Shown: one piece after another, positions 48,901 to 58,233 of the stretch
How positions within the stretch are numbered: the first letter of the stretch is position 1
Layout: each line of letters opens with the position of its first letter
Source of the DNA: Druceiella hillmani
Taxonomy: Eukaryota > Arthropoda > Insecta > Lepidoptera > Hepialidae
Assembly (NCBI GenBank): GCA_039881145.1
Contig: JAYKKI010000088.1
Span: 186,001-250,000, forward strand
Direction of reading: 5' to 3'
Length of the DNA: 64,000 bases
Program-made: the position numbers and the translations under genes
The notes under the pieces: model-generated
Told to the model about the DNA's origin: nothing
Seen by the model: the letters and a program-made list of their open reading frames with translations, nothing else
Databases searched by the model: none

Positions 48901-51900
48901 AGTTGTACACCTAATAATTTCCTCAGACATCTTCCTCAATGGAAGAAAATATTATTTTTCATCAGCTTTGATAAGAGTCGCACAATAATTCATAATGATA
49001 TTGCTTGAAAGACTAAAATTGCTATTAAAAAGCTAAAAATCCCACAAAAACCACAAAATTATAGCTTTGTGTAATTATTTGTAACTAGTCAGTACACTTA
49101 TTGCGATGTCAGCATAAAAATATTCTAACCCTCATAATCTCCACCGTCTTTGTTCTTGACATAATGGCCGCCACTTGTAGCCTCATCGTGCAGGAAGTAA
49201 CCAGAGTCACGCTTGATATGTGGATCGATGATCACAACCAACTTGCGACCCTTGGCAGTGAGATTTGAAACCATTTCACGCGGATGACTGAACTTGTCGG
49301 GGTCCCAAGTGAAGTATCTGAAAGGACATGTAATGTTAGTTCAAAAAATCATAGTACCCAAAGCCTTTGCATACCAGGGCCTTTTCTTTCTACTTAAATC
49401 AGACCAGTTAACCTTTTATATTGCCCTTAAGGAGTTTACATATCTCGAGCTGATGGAAATATATGATATGTGAACATTTTTGGCAAGAATATTAATTTAT
49501 TAAATATACAAGCGTTACTTTTTGCAATAACATGATTTGCTTTAATGTTTGTTTATTAAAAATATCTTTTGGCACAACTTAGAAAAGCTGCTTGATGACG
49601 GGTCAATTTCAAATAACACAATTAAAATTTATATTTTGCAAAACTATATATATTTACAAAACTGTGAGTTTTTTGAGATTATCATTGACAGAAGTATTTC
49701 TTTATTGTTACCTTTAAGCAAAAAATAAACCTATTAATAATTCTATGTATTTCTGAAAACTTTCATGCAAATATTAAAAAGCCAGATTATGACTTACTTT
49801 TTGTTATTGGTGTATTCAATGTCCAGCCAGATGACGTCCATAGGGATATCGTGGACGTCGAAGTTCTCATCCACACCCATGACATCCTCCTCGTCAACGT
49901 AGTTCCATCGAGACTGATGATATGCCAGAGAGAACAGCTAAGGGAACAAAGTAAACATTTACCTAATAAATACATGGTTATGAAGACAATTTAATGAGAA
50001 TCCTTTCCTGACAAATATAAATGAGAGGGTGTCTTTGGTGGTCTGTTACTTAATCTACTTAATAAATTTTTACCAAACCTTGTAAATGTCTAGATAATTA
50101 ACCAATTTTTACCAAATCTTGCACAAGCATAGATATCGTCACGCAATTACTTAAAAATTTTCACCAAATCTTGCACACACGTGGATAGTATCATGCAATA
50201 ATTTAAACTATTTTTACCAAATCTTGCATACATACAGAGAGTGTCACATACATTACTTAACCAATTTTTACCAAATCTTGCACAAGCATAGGTATCGTCA
50301 CGCAATTACTTAAAAATTTTCACCAAATCTTGCACACACGTGGATAGTATCATGCAATAATTTAAACAATTTTTACCAAATCTTGCATACATACAGAGAG
50401 TGTCACATACATTACTTAACCAATTTTTACCAAATCTTGTACACGTATAGATGTTGTCACGTAATTACTTAAACAATTTTTATTATTACATTTTTATTAT
50501 ATTATAATTTATATTATTTTATTGCAATTAATTAAACAATTTTTACCAAATCTTGTACACGTATAGATGTTGTCACGTAATTACTTAAACAATTTTTATT
50601 ATTACATTTTTATTATATTATAATTTATATTATTTTATTGCAATTAATTAAACAATTTTTACCAAATCTTGTACACGTATAGATGTTGTCACGTATTGCA
50701 TTGCATTCGACAGCACAATCAGAAAATCTTCCGAAAGTCTTATTATGATCCTTTTACTCGAGTCATGATTTTAGACAAAGGAAATTTTTCAGAGCAATGG
50801 TTCTATTGCAGTGTGCTAATTCAAAAATTTAAAAATGAGACTTCGGACCACTTTTAATTACATAAAAACAAATTTTCCTATAGGAAATCTGTAAATTATC
50901 CTTAGGAATGTGTATATTCCTTCTAAAGAACATCTGTATTTGCATCTTTAAAATTTAAACTGTTCAAAATGTCACATCATAAAAAATATATATGACTGTC
51001 ACATCAACCGAAATGGTAGGAAATAGAAAAATGCACAGTGTATAGAAAATCTTATGCACAGTGTATAAAAGTAAGCAGTTATTTAGGGAATAGCTGTAAA
51101 CTATTTTCTTCCAAATAAAAGGGGGCCATTGCGCATTTAAATATAAATTTTTATACTGTTAAGTTTATTTTCAATGTTAGTACATTGAAAATAAACAGTG
51201 TAATGCTCCTTCAAAAATTTCAAATTTAAAGATTAAGGGTGTGCGTACGTACATCTCATGAGCAAAAAAAATAACAGAATTTTTCTTTCACATAATTTTA
51301 TAGGATACGCCTATGATAAACTCGATCAGTTTTCCCATCACATCTCTTTAAAATTCTGAGCAGGAATTGAAAAATAAAGTAGAGGAAAAAAAAGGACTTT
51401 TGTCATAATTACCTATGAATTAAATGAATGTTGATAAGTCATTTTATCTTGATTAAACCTAATAAAGTTTTATCATTAAAATAGGATATATGATACATGT
51501 TTCTGAATGTCACAATCATATGTTGGTAAAACAATTAATCCAAAGTCAGCCTATGTACGTGTCTGTAACTTAGCAAGTCTTGCAAACTGTGGCCACCATT
51601 CAACCAATATAATGAAACCAATATTCATGTGTAAGTGTTTTCTTCTGTATGCCTTCTAAATACAAACATACACCTAAATGGACCAATAGAATTTATTTAG
51701 AGGCAAAACTGGTTGTGAACCAACAATATCAGACTTTACAATAACATATTTGCTAAAAAAACATCCTACGTACAGTACCAAATCTGCGAGATGATTCTCA
51801 TTCAAGCGGTAATTCGAGTAGACAATTGCAAAGATAAAAGTTGATGTAGACATTTTCGTTGCTTGCGCAATATATTTTAGGAAGTTAAAAACATTGGAGT

Positions 51901-54900
51901 CATATGATGTCAATACATTGCTGAGACAGAATCAAGACTATAGTTGTGACTTTCGTGCATTATTACGAGCATATGACAGAAGTAACAATGAAAATGTTTC
52001 ATATTTACGTAATCAGTAGATATATACGTGCATAGATACGAAGAATATGAAAGAAATGTTACAATAATTTGTATATTATTGTTACATTATTATAATTATG
52101 TATATAATGTTTACAGTCATCAACATTTTGCAGTTGTCATAATTCAATAACATTACATTTTATTAAACAACTACCATTGTTATTTAATAATTTAAATCAT
52201 TTCCCGAATTCAATGTAATATATAAAATAAAAGTCATACATGTCAATACATCGCTGAGACAGAATCAGAACTATAGTTGTTTTTTTCGTGTATTGTTACG
52301 CGCATATGACAGACATAACAATGAAAATGTTTCATATTTACGTAATCAGTAAATATATACGTGCATAGGTACGAAGAATATGAAAGAAACGTTGCAATGA
52401 CATTTTAGCCACTAATGAGCAGATTACATTTGTAATGTTTTCAGCCATCAACATTTTGTAGTCGATATTGCAATAATTCAATAATATTACGATTTATTAA
52501 ACAACTTTATTACATTGGCCATTATCAAAATGAGTTGTTGTGTAAAAGTATGACCAGTATTAACATTCTTTCAACTATATATATAGATATGCAATTTATC
52601 AGATTCCATAACTGCAATTCGAAGTTATACATATGTTTAAAACGTACATTTTTATTAGCATTACTAATTAATAACAACCAAGGAACTAACATGAAATTTA
52701 CATTTAGGGTAATTTCACGCGACTCACGTGATTATCACCGTTTTCATTAGAAATAAAACTAAACATATTAAAACTCGTCTAATACTTGATGACACAATCG
52801 CACAATTTGTTAGACAGAGGGCCCGATATCGGGGAAGTACAAAGTCCAAAGGCCCAATGTCATATCTGAAGTGCGTGCAAAAAAAGGTCAGGTCAGTCAG
52901 TGTCTATTGTCTAATTTTAGCCTGAACTGTCCATGGAGTAAAGAGAAATTGAAGGTGATGCAATTTGCAAGTTTGCAATTTTCAAATTGCAAAACGTCAA
53001 GAAAAATTAAGCGATTGTAAGAATGACCCAATGGATTTGAAAATGGAATTAATAATTTCATTGCATACTAAGAAAATTCAAGATACACTTTGATCATAAA
53101 TACTTTTCTCAAGAAAAAACCCTTTTTAACAGGTGAACCGTGTTGAAAATTGTGACATGTTATATTATCGGTTACATTAATAATGTTTAACTAAATAAAA
53201 AGATTTCAATGTCAATTTATAAAGGCACCTTTCGCCAGATGCAAGTGAACATTTTTCGTTCATTTTGTCTCAAAATTCATCCCTTAAACAAGGTACTAAA
53301 AATATAATTAGCGCTAATTTTATAGAAATTCATTATCACTTAATTTTTATTCACAACTAAATGAAACTACATGATGTAGTATTATTGTCTACTTTATTTT
53401 CATTATTAACCACGACCTAGGTTTCATTGTATGGCAATTCGTAAAGATTTTTGTAGAGATCTTTACAACTGAAGATGTTGTAATACAATGAAACCTAGGT
53501 TGTGGTTAAGAATTTAAATAAAGTAGAAATAATACCACAACACATAGTTTCATTTAGTTATGAATAAAAGTTAAGTAAACAAGATATAAAGGTTGATATA
53601 GATTTCTTATTCAGTATGACCTTCTGAATACTTCCTTTAAATTATGAAGAGGCTAAAGGAAAGACCATATTGCATTAAAGAAGTAAAAGGATAAGTAAAT
53701 AAATAGATAAAACAAATAAAATCCACTGAAATACTCACAGGAGGCAAGACACCTGGTCCAGTCAACTTAGCGTACTGCCTGAATGTGTCGGCAGGTTTCG
53801 GCCCCATCAGCACAAAGGCATCAAACACTCCACTCTCGCTCATAAATGTCGCATCGACTCTGGGCTGGCTAGCAGCCGAACCTCCCGTTACAAGATTAAC
53901 GATAGAGGAAACCACCGTGCCATCAGCAGCATTCTCAATATCCACCCAGGTTTCGGCTGCGTTATGCCAGAAAACTCCGACTGTATGTGTGGGGCTGTTT
54001 AACAAGCATAATTATTTATATAGGTACAGTCAAATGGCTAAGCTATAATTTATGGATGTTTATGTTTATTTAGAATGTGTTATGTACATAAATAACACAA
54101 AGATGAACTTATGAATTCAAAGGCAATGTCTTGTATTAAAGATATTGTAGTATATTTCAATCAATAGCATGAATAAAAACTTGTCAAGTGTGAGTATAAC
54201 TCGCAATACAAGAGTTCCATACACATTTAGATGCATAAAAACATTTAAGTATACATAGTATTTCTATTACACTATTCACAAATATTAATATTAATATTAA
54301 TTCCCTGCACGTAACTGTTTAGTATTTCTTTCAGTCACAAAAATATCCTAGATTTTTCAAAAATTATATTTTATTTTTTAGAATCATTGATTCAGAAATG
54401 TCACTATAATTTTTGTTGTAAACTTTATTAATACTATTTTATTAATGATGTATAAAATTATTTAAAATAAATTTTATATTTTTCATTTGAACAAAATTAT
54501 GAGAATAGAATAATTCTGAGTCTAAATTAAAAAACTAAATTGTAAACCCAGAAGGAACCATAATGATCAAAGTTACATAAATGATTATAGAGGGGTAACC
54601 CTTTCAAGCCTTACAAAGTTCTCTTCAAAGACAAAGTAACTAGATCAGCTGTACTATATGTAGCTAGTCAAAGCATTTGTACTATACGTATTTAGTTACG
54701 AGTGTAAAAAATGAAGACGTCTTGTTCATTCAAAATTTTAAAAAATTTTCTCACTTTCATAAGAAAAAAGCGTTACATAGAAAAAGTCTTTATAAGATGC
54801 AATATTTTTTATTACCCTAAAAAAGTAGAAACAATAATTAACCATAAATACAAATAAAAAAATCATTTATCCGAATAAAAATTTCAGTTATTGTTAAGTT

Positions 54901-57900
54901 TGTGGTGAGTCAAAAACTTAACGAAAACCATCTCGCGCAGGAAAAAAATCATAGCGGCAAAAATGACTGTGTTTCACCATTCGATTTGATATTTCATTTC
55001 CATTCTTACGATATATAATTATCCATATGTTTATCTCACTTTAAAGATAAATATATAAGTTTGAAGAGCGCAAGCGTTGCTCGTGGGGTTATAAAAATAT
55101 TACTGACATTGTGTGGAATTAATGTAGATACTTGGTTTAAATTTTCACATCTATATATTTAGAACAGACTTTCGGAACCTCCTCAAAACCAAATTCTTGA
55201 TAAGTGCCTGTCCACTGCTTATATTCGCTTCGATTCAATTTGAATAATCATCGAATAGAACCTTCTCACAAACTAAAACTGAAAGATGAAAAGTTTCAAA
55301 ACCAAAGATGACAATGATGCGCATATGTTTAGAAGAAAAGCTTAAAATAAGCATCTTAAGAATTTCATGAGTTTGTTTTTAACATTTAATAAAAACATTT
55401 CTATAAGATTGTTAAGCCAATGGAAAGTTGTTAATTATTCAAATTGATAACAAAATAAACTATTAGAAGTTTTCAATATCAGTCCCCTGGGCGTTTCAAA
55501 TTGGTGTAGTCTTGCTGAAGAAACGTAAATTATCAAGTTGTTTTGACAAGTTATAATACTGAAAACTTTGTACTTTATTGTTTTTATATTTTTACAAAAA
55601 TAAATTGGAATCAATGATTTTCCTAAATAAATAAAATATCTCACCCGATTCTCCACGTTCCTCGTTAGAGGCGTCAGTCCCTTGTTGTGTAATATAAATT
55701 AACATTTACGTGTATTGTGTTATTAATTATTCATGTAATTATAGATTACTAGTGGCTTACCAATATTTATAGAGGCGTTTTTAATTGTCAGAACATTCTT
55801 GCAATTCAAAGGATTATTATTTATTCTAAATCAATGATTTCCAAAGTGGGTCATATGGACTTTCAAGAATCAATTTAAACTTAGTGGGGATCCATATTAG
55901 TGAGAAAAAGACATGGAAGTCCACGAGATGTAAATAGTTACCCCAAAGACTGGTGTAAAAACTATGTTTTTCTTTTTTTTTTACAATTGACTATTCTACA
56001 AAAAGAAAAGAACCCAATCCTAATAAGTAGCATTCTGTCAGCTGTAATAAACATATCTGATATTTGTATATTTAGGAAAATTACACAATGCAATGCTGAG
56101 CTTATCACAGAGGATGTTGTAATATTTATATAGATTCACAGTAGACATTGTTAATAATTTTTATTTAAGACTGTAGCAGTGAACCGACTTACCCATGCGC
56201 ATACATCACAGGAACTGATCCGTAAAGAGCCATTGTAGAATCCAACTCGTACTCAAACACGTCCAGGTTAAACAAGCGATACGGATCTCCAGACTTGGTG
56301 GTGCGCAGTGCCAACTTGTCAGCATGTTCTGGAATACCTGTTCACATCGCAATCATAATGTATGTTGTATTGTAAAAGTTAATTAAAATGGTTTTTTAAA
56401 GGTTTTTCTTTGTGTTTTTTCTATAGGTTACTTTCTTTGTGTTTTTTATATGTTGTTTATCTAGGGTACTGGAGATGAGGGTTTGCTTTCTGACACTTGC
56501 TATGTGGCAACACTGCTACATGAGTTTCTATCAATGGTCATCAGTTCTTAGGCGTATGAAAACCTGCATCATTTTTTGTTTCACTTCAGTAAACATATGA
56601 TAACTTATAATTTTTTTGTTTACTAGCAACCTGCCGAGGATACACACGGGTACGTATTAGGGTAGATAACGATAATGTCTAAAAATATTTCTTTTAATAC
56701 TATGTTAAGTGTCTTTCCCCCAGAGCTTAAAATGACCAGTATGAATACTTGGTACAGGTACAGTTATTTAATTATGACTTTTTTATGAAAAAATTTAATA
56801 ATGTACCTACCACATAATGTGTGTTCTTTCACCCCCGGTTCCCCCACTCCCTATATGTATACATCGCACTGAACAAAATGCAAATTTATACTTTTATTTT
56901 CTTTCAAAAACTTTTTCATTTCTCTTAAACTACCAATCCAAATTATAAAGAGTGAAGAATCATTTTTGTCTATCGAAAACACTTAAAATGGCTTTGATAT
57001 TTATTTGAATGAGGATTAATAAATTAACCTACATAAATATCACCACTTTTGTCCCACGTTAAGAATAGTTACCATGGATAACATATAACACATAGACAAA
57101 TGCTGTTGCAGACTTTTCTTAAGACCTACAATTCTCGCACACATATTATTTATTTGTGTATCTGTAATAATTTTGCCAGCATTCGTTATAAAATCACCTA
57201 GACCAGCGGCTATTTCACTTTGTTGACGTTATTTAACTATAATTCAAAATTTATACAAAACAGTGTGTATAATATAGAAAATTAGGATAATTAAATAAAA
57301 TGCTATGCAATTACAATATTAAAATTAAATATCACTATTTTCACTTTAGGCTTTTAAAAAATAAATCACATTCGACAATTTTAATTTTAAGCTGCTTTAA
57401 TTTTAATTATAACAAAATTTTTTGATATTTAGTTTTTTATTTCTATATTTGGTTTTTTACATTCTTTTGTTTTTAAGCACTATTTAAAATGCCGTTTAGT
57501 GAAAATTTCTAGTGATAATAAAATTTTAACAAAGTGAATTTCACTGGTAAATGTTTTGAACAATTATCGGACCTCATAGTTCTATGGCGCCCTCTGGTGA
57601 CATTACATTTTGTAGAAATCCTCATTTGAAATTAAATGGTTTCAGAGATAAAAAATTTAAACAAGGTATTTATTTTTGTGAAACCCTCAAGCCATTAATT
57701 ACAATGTGACTTACTGAAAACCATTCCATGGAATTAGTTGACAATACTCCACATGGTTAAATTAATGTATATACACATATATTTTTATTCCATTCGCACA
57801 TATAAAACCATAAAAATTACACCTATTGAAATTTTAATAAGCTTTTTGACTTGAAAACATCTATTCAATCGTTATGTACATTGATAGCCCGTCAAACTTT

Positions 57901-58233
57901 CTTCAAAATACCATCAGATTTCAATCGCTAATAACTACGAGCCTAATAATGTGTTAACAATGGTTGAGCTTACAATGGATAAAGCAAGTCTATATGTATT
58001 TATTTTGCATGCAACCCCGTCGGGCTGGTGTCAGTGCATACGTGTGATTGTTGCGAAATAGTATTGTGTATAGCATTAATATCTCAAATATATAGAAAAA
58101 TTATATATTTATAATTACCATATACATGTGCCACATCAGGGAAAGTGATGTCCAGTGAAAGAGCTTCTGGTCCACGAGGTTTGCTATCATGGTGCGATTT
58201 GAAGTTCTCCTCCCACTCGCCCAAATCTCCTTC
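33765..58233 (-). CDS. Glucosidase II alpha subunit (GANAB), 15 exons, N-terminus missing
   Basis: Spliced minus-strand gene. Exons in coding order: 58119-58233, 56193-56337, 53739-53994, 49798-49937, 49130-49317, 48151-48293, 45992-46089, 44861-44983, 42149-42314, 40311-40447, 37738-37850, 37328-37485, 35668-35781, 34209-34318 and 33765-33981. All junctions are GT-AG, phases agree, and the join is 2,223 nt: 740 codons plus stop. The enzyme is the ER-lumenal catalytic subunit (GH31) that removes the two alpha-1,3-linked glucoses from N-glycans during glycoprotein quality control, working with a beta subunit. Visible motifs: 'HVYGIPEHAD', 'YHQSRWNY', 'DVIWLDIEY', 'VIIDPHIK', '[15 protein letters not shown]' (nucleophile Asp, residue 324 of this fragment), '[11 protein letters not shown]' (acid/base Asp, residue 411) and 'FFRAHSH'. 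About 220 N-terminal residues with the signal peptide are not in the exons found; no candidate exon was recognised between 58,234 and 64,000. Possible poly(A) signals (TTTATT on +) lie at 33533 and 32982. Confidence 0.95.
34209..34318 (-). CDS. GANAB exon 14
   Basis: Acceptor 'catcttacag', donor 'gtaagt'. Codes '[18 protein letters not shown]' and '[10 protein letters not shown]'; the YIDDG segment is conserved in GH31 C-terminal domains. Confidence 0.95.
35668..35781 (-). CDS. GANAB exon 13
   Basis: Acceptor 'tttttacag', donor 'gtgagt'; 38 codons, phase 0 at both ends. Codes '[19 protein letters not shown]' and '[13 protein letters not shown]'. Confidence 0.95.
36057..36640 (-). mobile_element. 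Jockey-type LINE 3' fragment
   Basis: On the minus strand: '[20 protein letters not shown]', a frameshift, then '[18 protein letters not shown]' and '[14 protein letters not shown]' with '[17 protein letters not shown]'. This is the region behind the RT active site in jockey-clade LINEs. The 3' end is an A-rich tail (poly-T on + at 36057-36077). 5'-truncated and frameshifted; inserted in the same orientation as GANAB, in an intron. Confidence 0.85.
37328..37485 (-). CDS. GANAB exon 12
   Basis: Acceptor 'cattttgcag', donor 'gtatgt'. Codes '[19 protein letters not shown]' and '[11 protein letters not shown]', the proximal C-terminal beta domain. Confidence 0.95.
37738..37850 (-). CDS. GANAB exon 11
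   Basis: Acceptor 'gttttgttag', donor 'gtaagt'. Codes '[19 protein letters not shown]' and 'AIDNQYLLG'. Confidence 0.95.
39240..39577. mobile_element. TIR element/MITE with 'ACGTGATAACGTC' ends
   Basis: The left end 'ttttacgtgataacgtcat' and the reverse complement of the right end ('tttgacgtgataacatc') match. Inside is a GC-rich block ('ttccgcgctctcgcttgctc') within otherwise AT-rich intron DNA. No ORF. Exact ends and target duplication not defined. GANAB intron. Confidence 0.55.
40311..40447 (-). CDS. GANAB exon 10
   Basis: Acceptor 'gatgattacag', donor 'gtatgt'. Codes '[20 protein letters not shown]' and ends '[10 protein letters not shown]'. Confidence 0.95.
41352..41602. mobile_element. 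Small TIR element (tentative)
   Basis: Left end 'ccggttgtacacactcg' against the reverse complement of the right end 'cccgctgtacactcgca'. The interior is GC-richer than its surroundings ('gtggctctcggctcgtgg', then 'gagagctacgagacgag'). A 63-codon ORF inside has no recognised domain. GANAB intron. Confidence 0.4.
42149..42314 (-). CDS. GANAB exon 9: acid/base exon
   Basis: Acceptor 'cttataatag', donor 'gtatgt'. Codes '[15 protein letters not shown]' (Asp of GDN is the general acid/base by family), '[16 protein letters not shown]' and 'RWYQ'. Confidence 0.95.
42816..44420. repeat. Minisatellite with ~241-bp higher-order unit
   Basis: Dozens of 29-45-bp modules each starting with 'tgaaa', such as one with 'acacaagttaactcttgat' and one with 'acgagttaactcatgata'. 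At 43,260-43,900 six modules (about 44+36+44+44+29+45 bp) form a repeated ~241-bp block. Outer copies are less regular. It makes up most of the intron between GANAB exons 8 and 9. Confidence 0.93.
44861..44983 (-). CDS. GANAB exon 8
   Basis: Acceptor 'gcccaaag'-like ('tacccaaag'), donor 'gtaatt'. Codes '[15 protein letters not shown]' and '[16 protein letters not shown]'. Its first 17 bases and acceptor are part of a tandem duplication (44967-45294). Confidence 0.93.
44967..45294. repeat. Tandem duplication spanning a GANAB exon edge
   Basis: Copy 1 (44967-45131, ~165 bp) and copy 2 (45132-45294) are head to tail and highly similar, both starting 'attcgttgtgaa' and ending 'cgtctgttgcagtt'. 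Copy 1 includes the first 17 coding bases and the acceptor of exon 8. In copy 2 the corresponding minus-strand AG reads AC. Confidence 0.92.
45992..46089 (-). CDS. GANAB exon 7, with 11-residue insertion
   Basis: Acceptor 'cattccag', donor 'gtatgt'. Codes '[16 protein letters not shown]' and ends 'FWEHR'. Between HY and WEHR there are 13 residues ('[13 protein letters not shown]') where human GANAB has only two (GG). Confidence 0.92.
47440..48130. repeat. ~105-bp tandem repeats beside exon 6
   Basis: About six diverged copies containing 'aacagggacc', 'ttctgttaaaagctggcaat' and 'aagaagtgtatcaaaaga'; 'acaggga' recurs at 47513, 47626 and 47729. The array ends about 20 bp from the GANAB exon 6 donor. 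Confidence 0.88.
48151..48293 (-). CDS. GANAB exon 6: nucleophile exon
   Basis: Acceptor 'tttccccag', donor 'gtgagt'. Codes '[17 protein letters not shown]' and ends 'LWNDMNEPS'; the Asp of WNDMNEP is the GH31 nucleophile by family. Confidence 0.95.
48355..48914 (+). pseudogene. Mariner transposase with internal deletion
   Basis: On the + strand: '[19 protein letters not shown]' and '[14 protein letters not shown]' (N-terminal DNA-binding part), '[19 protein letters not shown]', then '[15 protein letters not shown]', '[15 protein letters not shown]', and '[10 protein letters not shown]' at the C-terminus. The part from the first catalytic Asp block to the middle is missing, so the sequence jumps from the N-terminal third to the last third. 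The right end 'gttgtacacctaa' (48903-48914) reads on the other strand as a mariner TIR beginning TTAGGTGTACAAC. Inserted antisense to GANAB in an intron. Confidence 0.85.
49130..49317 (-). CDS. GANAB exon 5
   Basis: Acceptor 'cctttcag'. Codes '[15 protein letters not shown]', '[16 protein letters not shown]' and '[12 protein letters not shown]'. The donor is 'gttaga', weaker than the other donors in this gene (T at +3). Confidence 0.93.
49798..49937 (-). CDS. GANAB exon 4
   Basis: Acceptor 'gttcccttag', donor 'gtaagt'. Codes '[18 protein letters not shown]' and '[17 protein letters not shown]', the first strands of the GH31 barrel. Confidence 0.95.
50055..50695. repeat. ~60-bp repeats with a nested larger duplication
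   Basis: Many copies of 'ttttaccaaatcttg' followed by 'caca(c/a)g' and 'gtcacg(c/t)aattactta'. Two larger duplications are nested: a ~180-bp block at 50,100-50,430 and a ~129-bp block carrying 'attatattataatttatat' at 50,470-50,660. GANAB intron between exons 3 and 4. Confidence 0.88.
51907..52510. repeat. ~333-bp direct duplication
   Basis: Unit 1 starts at 51907 and unit 2 at 52240, both 'atgtcaatacat(t/c)gctgag'. They share 'gaaaatgtttcatatttacg' and 'catcaacattttg(c/t)ag', with scattered substitutions and small indels, so it is not recent. No coding capacity seen. GANAB intron. Confidence 0.88.
53290..53577. mobile_element. Foldback element copy 4
   Basis: Arms from 53338 ('acttaatttttattcac') and to 53577 ('gaataaaagttaagt') are imperfect reverse complements with 'acctaggtttcattgtat' near the centre. 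A nested hairpin 'cgtaaagat...atctttac' lies in the loop. The one-sided tail ('gcgctaattttatagaaatt') is on the left, as in copy 3. GANAB intron. Confidence 0.85.
53739..53994 (-). CDS. GANAB exon 3
   Basis: Acceptor 'gttaaacag', donor 'gtgagt'. Codes '[16 protein letters not shown]', a variable stretch, then '[15 protein letters not shown]' and 'LTGPGVLPP'. A foldback element sits ~160 bp further to the left, in the next intron. Confidence 0.95.
56193..56337 (-). CDS. GANAB exon 2
   Basis: Acceptor 'gtgaacag', donor 'gtaagt'. Codes '[12 protein letters not shown]', '[13 protein letters not shown]' and '[14 protein letters not shown]', all strongly conserved GANAB segments. Confidence 0.95.
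58119..58233 (-). CDS. GANAB exon 1 of those visible
   Basis: Acceptor 'acatgttag', donor 'gtaatt'. Codes '[14 protein letters not shown]' then '[13 protein letters not shown]', the entry to the GH31 N-terminal beta-sandwich. Enters in phase 0, so a further upstream coding exon must exist. Confidence 0.92.

Noticed and set aside
53785..54048. 87-codon + strand ORF
   Set aside because: It is the antisense shadow of GANAB exon 3.
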